From: an uncultured Victivallis sp.
GTDB taxonomy: Bacteria; Verrucomicrobiota; Lentisphaeria; Victivallales; Victivallaceae
Length of the DNA stretch: 64,000 bases
Direction of reading: 5' to 3'
Assembly (NCBI GenBank): GCA_944389895.1
Contig: CALXOA010000027.1
Location: 1-64,000, forward strand
The translations under genes and the position numbers were made by a program. Numbering within the stretch: position 1 is the first letter of the stretch; each line of letters starts with the position of its first letter. The notes under the pieces are model-generated. The model saw only the letters and a list, made by a program, of their open reading frames with translations. It searched no databases and had not been told where the DNA came from. Positions 1 through 8,701 of this stretch are shown one piece after another.

Positions 1-409
1 GTTCAAGCACCATCGGGATGCCCGAGAGCGCCGGCGGCATCTTCTGGATGTGCTTCTCGATCGCCTCCTCCTTGATCTGCTTCTTCATCTTGCTCGAAAC
101 ATACTCGAGATTGTTGGCGCGCATGTAAGCCTGTTCCTCGCGACGACAGAGCGCATTCAGCAGAGAGGCGGGAATTTTGCGGACCGCATTGCGCAGCATC
201 AGAAAATAACTGCCGCCGAGTTGAGCGCTTTCCCCGTCGATCGAGGTATCGAGAAGATGGTGCCCGGTAACCCAGCCGAGCTGTGGCTCGGCGGTGACCG
301 CGTCAAGGGGGCCCGCCTTTTTGGCGGCGAAAAGATCGATCAGATTCTCCGGAAGTTCTCCGGGAACGTCAAACATGGCGAAAGTGAAGGAACCGTGGTT
401 GAAAGGCAT
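1..409 (-). CDS. rdgC: RdgC-family recombination-associated protein (partial, C-terminus outside window)
   Basis: The N-terminal 136 residues are present and the gene continues beyond base 1. The protein begins MPFNHGSFTFAMFDVPGEL and contains GWVTGHHLLD, followed by GGSYFLMLRNAVRKIPASLL and later MPPALSGIPMVLE. This order matches what I recall of RdgC-like proteins from deep-branching bacteria. RdgC proteins bind double-stranded DNA as rings and restrain RecA. The ATG at 409 has AGGA about 10 nt upstream. The gene lies 36 bp behind speD on the same strand and is probably the last gene seen of the gyrA-speD run. The assignment rests on remembered family pattern. Confidence 0.72.
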   Translation of the reverse strand, partial: MPFNHGSFTFAMFDVPGELPENLIDLFAAKKAGPLDAVTAEPQLGWVTGHHLLDTSIDGESAQLGGSYFLMLRNAVRKIPASLLNALCRREEQAYMRANNLEYVSSKMKKQIKEEAIEKHIQKMPPALSGIPMVLE

Positions 410-445
410 GGCGAAAATTCCTGTAAAACAAGTAAAAGTTCCGGG

Positions 446-1258
446 TTATTGACGGACATGAGGCTGCAGCCGGTAGTAGCTGCCGCCGAGTTCACGGATT
501 GCGGATTCGGCCGCACCGCGCGGATCAAAGTAGCCGGCGACGAAAACATCCAGATACGCGGTTTTCGCATCAAGATCCATCCGGCCGGAAAACAACCCTC
601 CGGCGAGCGGCTGCTCAAAGGAGAGGCAATTTCCGGCACAGCTGTCGAAGCGGAGCGAACCGGCCGGAGTTCGTCCGAGCGTCCGGGCAAAGCGCACGGT
701 GAAATCCGGTAACAACTCCCGATTGCCGAATACCGGAGAATGGCACTCGTAAACGTCGATCGAAGCAGAGAGAGCATGAGCGTGCGTCTCCTCGAAACGG
801 CTGCGCCAGGAGAGAGAGAAGCGGGCATTCTTTCCTTCGACCACGGGCACCAGCCTTTCGATGCCGTTGTTGCCGACGATACCGCGGTTCATCACGCTGG
901 AGATGATCCATTGACGCGAACCGATGCCCCGGGCGATCACATCGATCGCCACATCGAAATCAACCCCTTCGCCACAGGTGAACAGGTCAACCGCCGCATA
1001 ATCATGCTCGGGCCACGCATGCACCGCGAAATGCGACTCGGAAATGACGACCACACCGCTGACCCCCTGCGGCTGAAACTCGTGAAAATTCACATCGATG
1101 ACCGTGGCCCCGGATTCCTCCGCCGCCGCGAGAAATATCTCCCGCAACCGGACCACATCAGCCAGCACCGCGGAGTCACAATCGTAAAACTCGACGGTCA
1201 TATGGCGACCGAGCGCAAAACCGGTTTCACCGGTCATCTCTCTTGCAATCTCATTCAT
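446..1258 (-). CDS. speD: S-adenosylmethionine decarboxylase proenzyme with duplicated C-terminal half
   Basis: This 270-residue protein decarboxylates S-adenosylmethionine for spermidine synthesis. It is a pyruvoyl enzyme made by self-cleavage. The N-terminal half holds the processing site: Glu74-Ser75-His76, followed by AVHAWPEHDYAAVDLFTCGE. Ser75 is the expected pyruvoyl precursor, and His80 and Cys95 fit the catalytic positions. Residues about 160-265 resemble the first half again: SIDVYECHS mirrors TVEFYDCDS, and YLDVFVAGYFDPRGA mirrors AVDLFTCGE. The repeat has no Glu-Ser-His site. I chose the ATG at 1258 because the family match starts just after it (GRHMTVEFYD); longer in-frame starts add unrelated sequence. 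It sits 80 bp behind the PpiD-like gene and 36 bp before rdgC. Confidence 0.85.
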   Translation of the reverse strand: MNEIAREMTGETGFALGRHMTVEFYDCDSAVLADVVRLREIFLAAAEESGATVIDVNFHEFQPQGVSGVVVISESHFAVHAWPEHDYAAVDLFTCGEGVDFDVAIDVIARGIGSRQWIISSVMNRGIVGNNGIERLVPVVEGKNARFSLSWRSRFEETHAHALSASIDVYECHSPVFGNRELLPDFTVRFARTLGRTPAGSLRFDSCAGNCLSFEQPLAGGLFSGRMDLDAKTAYLDVFVAGYFDPRGAAESAIRELGGSYYRLQPHVRQ

Positions 1259-1338
1259 TCTCTCAGACTCTGGCTTGATCCCGGAATCCGGAACCACATC
1301 CGGGACTCCGGCTTCCGGCGGAAAACTCCTGAATCGAC

Positions 1339-2964
1339 TCAGCGCTGAAATTCCGGCGCAAGGGCGCACTGCGAAGAGAGTTCTTCTTCGAAGGCCGCTC
1401 CCGCCATCTGCTCTTTGTAGAAGCGGTACCGGGTTTCATACTCCGCGCGTTTGGCTTCAAAATCCTTCATATCGGCCGGAATACGCTTCAGCAGATCGAC
1501 CAGAACCGCACCGTTCGGTACCGGGACCACCGCGGAAATCTCTCCGGGACGCAGATTGACCGCGACCCGGGCCGCCGCTTCGAATCCTTCCGGCGGCTGC
1601 TTCTGCGCGGAAAACTCAAATTGCTTGAAGGAGCACCCCTTCAACTCGGAAAACGCCTTCCGCCGCGCAGCCTGGTCGGTGACCCCCTGCAGCCTGGTCA
1701 GCGCGTCGGCAGCCGCCTTGCGGGCAAGTTCCATCGCCTCCGCCTGAAGGAAATCGGCGGAGATCTGTTTGTTGACATCGTTGAACTCAGCCGGTTTCGC
1801 GGCAACCCGTTCCAGCACAAATCCCACGTAGGCGGCATCGTCCCCGGGCACCGCATTGGTAACCGGACTGCTCTCAACCGATGCGGCCAGCTGCTGCATC
1901 AGCGCCGACGACTTGATCTTGCCGAACTCGGTCGCAGTGACCTCCACCAACCCGGTCTCGACCAGTTCCGCCTTCTCGGCGGCGGCGAGTTTGCGGAACT
2001 CGGCAGCTTTTTCCGTTCCGGCGACCTCGCTGACCGATTCGTAAGCCTTCGACGCGAAATCGTAAGCGCGGCGCACCGCCAGATCACGACTCTGCGCGGC
2101 GACGAAACGGGTCGCAACATCGGCTTTGACCGCGGCGAACTCCGGCTCCTTTCCGTCTTTTCCGGAGAACAGGAACTTGTTGGCTTCAAAATACTTCTGA
2201 AGTGCCGCATCGTTGACCTGCTTCTCCGCTTCCGCCTTGAAACCGGCATAGGGGAACGCCACCACCAGAGCAGAGAGTTTCGCCTCGATCACATACTCAC
2301 TGCGGCGCGCACTGAAGAACTCCTGAAGTTTCTTGGCGTCCATCTTGACCTGTCCCCGGAAGGAATCGGCTGCAAATGTGGCGACATCGACCTCATACCC
2401 GGTATTCAACCGGCGGTAGAACTGTTCGACCTCATCCGGCGTCACCACCACTCCGGAGACAATGCTGTTGTTGAGCTTGTTGATCAGAATCGCGTCGCGG
2501 AACGCATCGTTGATGTCGGTGTCGGTGATGCCGCGGCGACGGAAGTCGGCGAGAAGCGTCTGATATTTTTTGAAATCAAACTTCCCGTCGGTCTGAAGCA
2601 GTGGGGATTTCTGCAGCAGATCGGCGACCTCCTTGTCGCTGGCCGCCAGTCCCAGCCGCTTTGCGGCGACGACCAGGCAATACGGACCGAATACCTGCTG
2701 CTCGTTCAGGTCGCGCACCGGCATACCGGTGAAAACTTCATTGAAGACTACGATGCGCTGGCTCATGGTCCGCAGATCGCCGTAGGTCACCTTCTCCCCG
2801 AAGGCGGTCCCCACTTCGATGCTGGAAGGACTCGAAAACATGTCCAACCCGAACTGCCCCGGCGTCAGAAAGCCCATGAACGACACGATGATGACGATCG
2901 TGAACGCGCCGAACAGCCAGCGGCTGTGTTTGTGGAACAATCCGTTGAGTTTCTTGATGATCAT
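1339..2964 (-). CDS. PpiD/SurA-like membrane-anchored periplasmic chaperone, no recognisable PPIase domain
   Basis: This 541-residue protein has a short cytoplasmic start, one membrane segment (about residues 14-34, WLFGAFTIVIIVSFMGFL) and a long periplasmic part. The region after the anchor (VGTAFGEKVTYGDLRTMSQR, then FDFKKYQTLLADFRRRGIT) fits a SurA-N/PpiD chaperone domain. I cannot find a parvulin-type PPIase motif. The C-terminal half is Ala/Glu-rich, helical and low in complexity. Its likely role is folding of exported or outer-membrane proteins at the inner membrane. The ATG at 2964 follows an AAGG-type ribosome site. The gene is 38 bp downstream of the ybbR-like gene in the same run. 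Confidence 0.72.
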   Translation of the reverse strand: MIIKKLNGLFHKHSRWLFGAFTIVIIVSFMGFLTPGQFGLDMFSSPSSIEVGTAFGEKVTYGDLRTMSQRIVVFNEVFTGMPVRDLNEQQVFGPYCLVVAAKRLGLAASDKEVADLLQKSPLLQTDGKFDFKKYQTLLADFRRRGITDTDINDAFRDAILINKLNNSIVSGVVVTPDEVEQFYRRLNTGYEVDVATFAADSFRGQVKMDAKKLQEFFSARRSEYVIEAKLSALVVAFPYAGFKAEAEKQVNDAALQKYFEANKFLFSGKDGKEPEFAAVKADVATRFVAAQSRDLAVRRAYDFASKAYESVSEVAGTEKAAEFRKLAAAEKAELVETGLVEVTATEFGKIKSSALMQQLAASVESSPVTNAVPGDDAAYVGFVLERVAAKPAEFNDVNKQISADFLQAEAMELARKAAADALTRLQGVTDQAARRKAFSELKGCSFKQFEFSAQKQPPEGFEAAARVAVNLRPGEISAVVPVPNGAVLVDLLKRIPADMKDFEAKRAEYETRYRFYKEQMAGAAFEEELSSQCALAPEFQR

Positions 2965-3002
2965 GTTTCTGTTGCCTTTCCCTTGTTTTGGCTGTTATTC
3001 TG

Positions 3003-3980
3003 TTATCTTGTGATTTTCACTTGAATCTGCTCAGGATAAATTTCCTTCACGTCCAGGCTGTCGCCCTTGACGTAACAACCGACCGGTACCGTATAGATGC
3101 CCGGATCGGCAAGTTTCGAAACATCCAGATAGGGCTTGATCTCCTCGAAACGCAGTTCGGAAACCGGCCCCCCGAGACCGCTGACGGTCACGTCAACCCG
3201 CGGAGATCCCACCAGCTCGACGTTCACCCGGCGGTTGCTCCCCGGCTCCGATAACAGCGAAACCGGAACGGCCTTGAACACCCGCCGTTCATAATTGCGG
3301 GCAATGTCGATCTGCACCGTAACCTGGTTGGGAGCCAGCCTGACCTGCCCGGGATATTCGAGCTGCGCACCATATTCAAACGACTCCACCACCGATTTGT
3401 CCAGCGGAATCGGCTTGGTGGAGATCTCCTTGAGTTCGCTGACCAGATTCTCGGGGCCGGTAACCTGAACCACTGTCGGAATACAGCGCGTCTCAACCCG
3501 CCGGTAGTCCTGCGCAAGCTCGCCGTGAAACTTCGGGGTAACCGGCACATCGCGCGAGATCCGCCGTTGCAGATTCAGCGTGATCTCGGAAAAGGGAGCA
3601 TCCACATCGATCACCTTGACCCCGCGGTAGCCCTTGAAATACGCCGGACGCAGATGGAAGCGGAAGGGACGCCCCGGAATGAAATCCTCATAAGCGACCG
3701 GAACAATCGCCTTCAGATCTTTACCTTCAATCTCATCGAGCACCTTGTTCGGCCCCCGCGCCGTGACGGTGACGAAAAGCTCCTGCTGCCCGACATTGAT
3801 CAACTCGGGCGGCAACTCCATCTCGACCCGGACGCCGGGAATCTTGCGCTCCCCGGCAATCTGAACCTCGACCGAATAGTAGACCAGAACCGCGAAGAAG
3901 AGCGCAATCAACTTGCGCCAGAAATCCCGGCGAACCGACAGGCTGATTTTCTTGAATGCCGCTCCGAAAATGTTCTTCAT
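3003..3980 (-). CDS. YbbR-domain protein, CdaR-like regulator of diadenylate cyclase
   Basis: This 325-residue protein has one N-terminal membrane segment (LIALFFAVLVYYSV, about residues 23-38) and several extracytoplasmic YbbR-type beta repeats. Visible repeat cores are VRVEMELPPELINV, RVETRCIPTVVQVTGPENLV and VEVELVGSPRVDVTVSGLG-like segments. YbbR/CdaR proteins are known partners that modulate the CdaA cyclase. The start codon overlaps the cdaA stop (ATGA, 3977-3980), so the two are translationally coupled. That coupling is the strongest evidence for the functional pairing. Confidence 0.82.
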   Translation of the reverse strand: MKNIFGAAFKKISLSVRRDFWRKLIALFFAVLVYYSVEVQIAGERKIPGVRVEMELPPELINVGQQELFVTVTARGPNKVLDEIEGKDLKAIVPVAYEDFIPGRPFRFHLRPAYFKGYRGVKVIDVDAPFSEITLNLQRRISRDVPVTPKFHGELAQDYRRVETRCIPTVVQVTGPENLVSELKEISTKPIPLDKSVVESFEYGAQLEYPGQVRLAPNQVTVQIDIARNYERRVFKAVPVSLLSEPGSNRRVNVELVGSPRVDVTVSGLGGPVSELRFEEIKPYLDVSKLADPGIYTVPVGCYVKGDSLDVKEIYPEQIQVKITR

Positions 3981-4795
3981 GACCGCTCCCCGACACCGTT
4001 TTGTTCGGACTGCTCCTCCAGCATCTGCACCGTCTCGGCGAGATCGGCATCGTCCTGTTCCTGAATGATCAACTTCTCGAGGAAGCTTTCAAGTTCACTG
4101 ACAGCGAGGTCACGGTGCAGCACACCACGGCAGGCGACGCTGATCGTGCCGGTCTCCTCCGAAACCACGATCGTCACCGCGTCGGTCTCCTCCGAAATCC
4201 CGAGTGCGGCGCGATGGCGGGTACCGAGACGGCGCGAAATATTCTCCGCCCGAGTCAGGGGCAGAATCGCCCGGGCAGCAACAATCCGGTCGTCGCGAAT
4301 GATCACCGCTCCGTCATGCAACGGAGAGTTGGGAAAAAAGATCGATTCCAGCACCATCGCATTGACTTTGATATCGAGGCGCACCGAGTCGTCAACGATC
4401 GCCTGCATGCCGATCCGCCGCTCAACCACCATCAACGCACCGCATTTGCGCCGTCCCATGTTTGCGGCGGCGCTGACCAGCTCGCCGATCACCTCCCGAC
4501 GCCGTTTCCCTTTCCAGAGCGCATAGCTGCCGAGCTGGGCAAATGCCCGCCGCAGCTCCGGCTGGAAGATGATGAAAAGTCCGGTCGGAAGTGCGATCCA
4601 GAGGTATTGCAGAAGGAAATTGATCACCTCAAACTGAAAGTATTGCGCAGTGACCGTCAGCACCATCAACAGAATGATGATCCCGGCCAAAACATACGAC
4701 CCACGCGCACCCCGCAGATAGTAAAGCCCCTTGTAGATCACCAGCGCGATAATGGCGATCTCCAGAATCATTTTGAGCACGGTGACGATATCCAT
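3977..4795 (-). CDS. cdaA: Diadenylate cyclase (c-di-AMP synthase), CdaA type
   Basis: The protein makes cyclic di-AMP from two ATP at the membrane. It is 272 residues long with three N-terminal membrane segments (about residues 5-75) and a DisA-N catalytic domain. The catalytic motifs are visible: PLHDGAVII (DGA) and LGTRHRAALGISEETDA (RHR). I chose the ATG at 4795 over the upstream TTG at 4816 because AGGAG lies about 7 nt before it. The gene follows folP by 17 bp and overlaps the ybbR/cdaR gene by 4 bp. A folP-cdaA-cdaR order is an expected setting for this enzyme. Confidence 0.93.
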   Translation of the reverse strand: MDIVTVLKMILEIAIIALVIYKGLYYLRGARGSYVLAGIIILLMVLTVTAQYFQFEVINFLLQYLWIALPTGLFIIFQPELRRAFAQLGSYALWKGKRRREVIGELVSAAANMGRRKCGALMVVERRIGMQAIVDDSVRLDIKVNAMVLESIFFPNSPLHDGAVIIRDDRIVAARAILPLTRAENISRRLGTRHRAALGISEETDAVTIVVSEETGTISVACRGVLHRDLAVSELESFLEKLIIQEQDDADLAETVQMLEEQSEQNGVGERS

Positions 4796-4812
4796 CGCAT
4801 TCTCCTGCAAAA

Positions 4813-5643
4813 TCAAAGCAGCTCCCGGCGCACCCGGAGCGCGTCACAGACCTGCCTCACGTCATGAACCCGGAGGATCTCCACCTCGCGCTCCGCCAGA
4901 AAAAGCGCCGCGGCAATCGTACCGCCCAACCGCGCCGCCGGTTCCGGCTGCTCGAGGAACACCCCCAGAAACGACTTGCGCGACATCCCGACCAGCACAG
5001 CGCCGAGCCGGTGAAACTCATCCACCCGGCGCAGCAACTCCCAGTCCTGCGCCGGAGTTTTTGCAAAACCGATGCCGGGATCGTAAATGAGCCCCTCCTC
5101 GGTCATTCCCGCCTCCAGCGCATGCCTGCGCGCCCGGTCGAGTTCAGCGATCACCGCGTCGACCACATCGTCGCCATATTCACAAAACGCCGGGTCACGC
5201 ATCGTCTGCGGCGTACCGCGCGAATGGCTCAAAACCAGAGCGGCTCCCGCGGCGGCCGCAACCGCCGCAAGCCGCGGATCCCAACGGAGCATCGCCACAT
5301 CATTGACGATCTGCACGCCTTTTTCCAGTGCCGCTGCCGCAACCTCACTCTTGCGGGTGTCGATGCTGATCACGGCACCCGGTCGCGCCCGCCGCACACC
5401 TTCGATCACCGGCAGAATCCGCGCAATCTCGGTAGCGGGATCAATCACCTCCGCCCCGGGACGTGTCGACTCCCCGCCGATGTCCAGAACATCTGCGCCG
5501 TCATCAAGCAGCCGCAACGCACGATCAAGCGCCGTCTCCGGTGCGGAACACGCTCCCTCGCTGAACGAGTCGCCGGTGGCATTGACAATACCCATCACCA
5601 GCGGCCGCGGCCGTGCATTCAGAAACGTGTTGAAATCAAACAT
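4813..5643 (-). CDS. folP: Dihydropteroate synthase
   Basis: The enzyme joins p-aminobenzoate to the pterin pyrophosphate in folate synthesis and is the sulfonamide target. The 276-residue TIM-barrel protein shows LDIGGESTRPGA, ISIDTRKSEVA, IVNDVA, YDPGIGFAKT, VGMSRKSFLG and a final RVHDV. The first signature reads MGIVNATGDSFSEG, whereas the usual form has Thr-Pro-Asp where this has Thr-Gly-Asp. Length is normal. The ATG at 5643 is 33 bp after gyrA and the gene is probably co-transcribed with it. Confidence 0.95.
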   Translation of the reverse strand: MFDFNTFLNARPRPLVMGIVNATGDSFSEGACSAPETALDRALRLLDDGADVLDIGGESTRPGAEVIDPATEIARILPVIEGVRRARPGAVISIDTRKSEVAAAALEKGVQIVNDVAMLRWDPRLAAVAAAAGAALVLSHSRGTPQTMRDPAFCEYGDDVVDAVIAELDRARRHALEAGMTEEGLIYDPGIGFAKTPAQDWELLRRVDEFHRLGAVLVGMSRKSFLGVFLEQPEPAARLGGTIAAALFLAEREVEILRVHDVRQVCDALRVRRELL

Positions 5644-5676
5644 CGGAGTTCGCTCTCCCGTACCGTCCGAAGTTCC

Positions 5677-8331
5677 CTATTCCTCGCCCCCGGGACTTCC
5701 GGCACCGCCATCCGTCTCCGCGACCGGTTCGACCACCGCGGCGGAATCCGGCGTACCCTCTCCGGACTCGGTTCCGGCCGGTGCGGCCGGAACATCGACT
5801 TCGACCAGTTTCGCGACACCGGTGATGCGGTCGCCGGCATTGAGATTCATGATCCTGACCCCCTTCGAAGCACGCCCGACCCGGCGGATTTCGCCGGCGG
5901 GAATCCGGACCAGCTGACCGCGCTCGGTGGTGAGCAGAATCTCATCATCCTCGCAGATCTGCACGACACTGAGAACGTTTTCGCCCTCGCGCAACTTGAT
6001 GTTGACCACCCCCTTGGCGCCGCGGTTCGTCTTGCGGTAGGTGCTGACGAAGGAGCGTTTTCCCATGCCGCCGTCGGTGACAACCAGCACCTCGGGCCCG
6101 CTGCCGCTGACCGGCGCGTCGTCGTTGCCGCCCTCGGCTTCAACTTCCGCCTCACCTTCACTCTCTTCACCGGTGATTTCAGCATCGCTGTAGACATGTT
6201 CACGGATGATTTCAAGGCTGACCACATCGTCCCCTTCGATTTTGAACCGCATTCCGGTCACACCGCGCGCGGTACGCCCCATCGGCCGGATCTGCTCGTC
6301 ATCCTGATCGAAAAGACAGGCCATCCCGAGCCGGGTCGAGAGAAGAATCTCATTGCCGTTTTCGCTGATTCCGGCGCCGATGAGATCGTCGTCCTCCTCG
6401 ATCACCAGCGCACGCAACCCGGTGCGCCGCAAATTCTTGAAGAGAGCAAGCTCGCTCTTTTTGATGTAGCCCCGGCGCGAAGCCATCACAATGTATTTAT
6501 TCGGATCGTCGAGTTCATCCTGGCTGACGGTCAGCATCGCGCAGATCTTCTCGCCCGGCTCGACCTTGATCATGTTGGTGATCGCACGCCCCTTGCCGGT
6601 ACGCGACCCCTCGGGGATCTCATAGACATTCAGCCAGTACATGAATCCCCGGTCGGTAAAGAAGAAGATCAGATCGTGGCTGTCGGCATTGAACAGATGT
6701 TCCACGTGATCCTCCTCCTTGGTCTCCATGCCGATGATCCCCTTGCCGCCACGATGCTGCGTACGGTAGGTATCGGCGGGAACACGCTTGATGTAACCGG
6801 TATTCGAGACGGTGATCACGCAGCTGTGACGCGGAATCAGATCGGCGATGTTGAGGTCGCTGTCGTCGGAGGTGATCTCGGTCCGCCGGGCATCGGCGTA
6901 TTTGGATTTGATTTCGAGCAACTCCTCCTTGATCACCCCGAGGCGCATGTCGCGGCTGGCGGCGAGAGCGTTGAGATATTCGATCCGCTTCTTGAGCTCC
7001 TCGTATTCGGCGGTCAGTGTCTCAATCGCCAGACCGGTCAACTGGTGCAGCCTCATATCGAGGATCGCATTGGTCTGGACCTGCGTAAATTCAAAACGGG
7101 CGATCAGATTGGTCGCGGCGTCCTGACGGCTGCGTGATTCCCGGATGATCCGGACGACCTCGTCGATGTTGGCCAGCGCCTTCATCAATCCTTCGAGGAT
7201 GTGGGCCCGTGCCTCGGCTTTCTTGAGATCGAAGATCGTGCGACGCAACACCACCTCGAGACGGTGATCGATGTAGGCCTGCAACACCTGCACCAGATTC
7301 ATCGTCCGCGGCCGGTTGTGATCGACGACCAGCATGGTGCATCCGATCGAAGTCTCGAGCAAGGTGTGCGCATAGAGTTGATTCAGAACCACCGAAGCCA
7401 TCGCGCCGCGCTTGATGGTGATTTCGATTCGCAGCCCTACACGTTTGCTCGACACGTCGCGGATGTCGGAAATTCCGGTGATGCGCTTCTCATTGACCAG
7501 ATCGGCGATCTTCTTGACCAGCTGTTCCTTGCTGATCGCGTAGGGAATTTCAGTAATCAGGATCTGCTCGCGTCCATCTTTTTCGATGATATCCGCTTTG
7601 GCCCGGATCTTCACGCTGCCGTGACCGGTCTGATAGAACTGACGCAGGGAATACCGCCCCCGGATGATCGCACCGGTCGGAAAATCCGGCCCGGGAAGAA
7701 ACTCCATCAACTCATCGACGGTCGCCTTCGGGTTGTCGAGAAGACAGACGGTCGCATCCACCACCTCACCGAGATTGTGCGGCGGGATGTTGGTCGCCAT
7801 ACCGACGCCGATACCGGTGGTGCCGTTGACCAGCAGCTGCGGATAACGGGCAGGAAGAACCTCGGGCTCGGTTTCGGACTCGTCGAAGTTCGGGATCATG
7901 TTCACGGTTTCCTTGTCGATATCCGCGAGCAGCTCCTCGGCGAGGCGTTCCATGCGGCATTCGGTGTAACGGCTGGCCGCAGCGGGATCTCCGTCAATGT
8001 TACCGAAGTTACCCTGCCCCTCGATCAACGGGCTGCGCATGGAAAAGTCCTGCGCCAGCCGGACCAGGGCGTCATAAATCGCGGCGTCGCCGTGCGGATG
8101 GTATTTTCCCATCACTTCACCGACGACGCGGGCACACTTGACTGTGGCGTGGGATTTGGTCAGCCCGAGCTGCCCCATCGCATAGAGAATCCGCCGGTTC
8201 ACCGGTTTGAGGCCGTCGCGCACATCCGGAATCGCGCGCCCGACGTTGACGCTCAGCGAATACTGCAGATACGCAGTATGCATGATATCTTCGATGTTGA
8301 CTTGAAAGTCCCTCGTTCCCAAATCGCTCAT
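5677..8331 (-). CDS. gyrA: DNA gyrase subunit A
   Basis: This is the breakage-reunion subunit of gyrase (884 residues). The catalytic tyrosine lies in [14 protein letters not shown] and the winged-helix region has [19 protein letters not shown]. The tower/coil region includes [19 protein letters not shown]. The C-terminal beta-pinwheel has a variant GyrA box, QHRGGKG. An acidic insert ([17 protein letters not shown]) lies within the C-terminal domain and the tail is Ala/Gly/Glu-rich. I chose the ATG at 8331 because the upstream in-frame start is a TTG without support. A promoter with 17-bp spacing lies about 100 bp upstream. No gyrB is in view. Confidence 0.97.
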   Translation of the reverse strand: MSDLGTRDFQVNIEDIMHTAYLQYSLSVNVGRAIPDVRDGLKPVNRRILYAMGQLGLTKSHATVKCARVVGEVMGKYHPHGDAAIYDALVRLAQDFSMRSPLIEGQGNFGNIDGDPAAASRYTECRMERLAEELLADIDKETVNMIPNFDESETEPEVLPARYPQLLVNGTTGIGVGMATNIPPHNLGEVVDATVCLLDNPKATVDELMEFLPGPDFPTGAIIRGRYSLRQFYQTGHGSVKIRAKADIIEKDGREQILITEIPYAISKEQLVKKIADLVNEKRITGISDIRDVSSKRVGLRIEITIKRGAMASVVLNQLYAHTLLETSIGCTMLVVDHNRPRTMNLVQVLQAYIDHRLEVVLRRTIFDLKKAEARAHILEGLMKALANIDEVVRIIRESRSRQDAATNLIARFEFTQVQTNAILDMRLHQLTGLAIETLTAEYEELKKRIEYLNALAASRDMRLGVIKEELLEIKSKYADARRTEITSDDSDLNIADLIPRHSCVITVSNTGYIKRVPADTYRTQHRGGKGIIGMETKEEDHVEHLFNADSHDLIFFFTDRGFMYWLNVYEIPEGSRTGKGRAITNMIKVEPGEKICAMLTVSQDELDDPNKYIVMASRRGYIKKSELALFKNLRRTGLRALVIEEDDDLIGAGISENGNEILLSTRLGMACLFDQDDEQIRPMGRTARGVTGMRFKIEGDDVVSLEIIREHVYSDAEITGEESEGEAEVEAEGGNDDAPVSGSGPEVLVVTDGGMGKRSFVSTYRKTNRGAKGVVNIKLREGENVLSVVQICEDDEILLTTERGQLVRIPAGEIRRVGRASKGVRIMNLNAGDRITGVAKLVEVDVPAAPAGTESGEGTPDSAAVVEPVAETDGGAGSPGGEE

Positions 8332-8428
8332 GGCAGTGATTTCCGATCCTTGATATATCAATATATTTGTTCGCTATCATCAGGGGGCTGATTCCGTTCA
8401 TCGGGCGCCACCAACCCTAAAATAGCGT

Positions 8429-8457
8429 AATATACCACCCCGAACGTTTTTTAACAA
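8429..8457 (-). promoter_or_regulatory. Sigma70-type promoter for gyrA operon
   Basis: Reading the minus strand, TTGTTA (8457-8452) is followed by a 17-bp spacer and TATATT (8434-8429). Transcription would start near 8422 and leave a leader of about 90 nt before gyrA. It lies in the 370-bp divergent gap between gyrA and the epimerase gene. It probably drives the whole minus-strand run down to rdgC. Confidence 0.55.
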
Positions 8458-8601
8458 GCCGCAACCGGTGTTTTTTTCGCCTTTCTCGACCCTTTTTCAG
8501 TAGGATTTCCAGTTACCGCCCCCCCGGAGGTTCTTCCGGAACAGGGGAAGCACAGCGGGAGCTGACCCTTCCTTCGGAAATCACATGCATCCTATTGAAA
8601 C

Positions 8602-8620
8602 AAAACAGATAAAATGTTTT
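8602..8620. promoter_or_regulatory. Inverted repeat, possible operator upstream of epimerase gene
   Basis: AAAACA and TGTTTT form a perfect inverted repeat with a 7-bp spacer, just upstream of the candidate epimerase promoter. It could bind a dimeric regulator, but chance occurrence in A/T-rich intergenic DNA is possible. The rest of the gap (8458-8601) shows only a short CCGGA/TCCGG hairpin near 8539-8554 and no gene. Confidence 0.25.
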
Positions 8621-8629
8621 AATACAGGA

Positions 8630-8657
8630 TTGCTTTTCCGCTGCCCGCAGCTATATT
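8630..8657 (+). promoter_or_regulatory. Candidate promoter for epimerase gene
   Basis: TTGCTT (8630-8635), a 16-bp spacer and TATATT (8652-8657) precede the 2-epimerase start by about 44 bp. The predicted leader is about 38 nt and ends in a GGAGCG-like ribosome site. Confidence 0.45.
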
Positions 8658-8701
8658 AATGGCAAACGGATCGCAGACTTCAACTTTCGGAGCGAAACAT
8701 C

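Noticed and set aside
4864..7137. Long plus-strand open frame opposite folP and gyrA
   Set aside because: The encoded sequence is rich in His/Arg/Gly without a domain, and both minus-strand genes are unmistakable. It is a by-product of GC-rich codon bias.
8332..8701. Riboswitch or structured RNA in the gyrA-epimerase gap
   Set aside because: Only short hairpins and promoter hexamers are seen; nothing resembles a known aptamer core.
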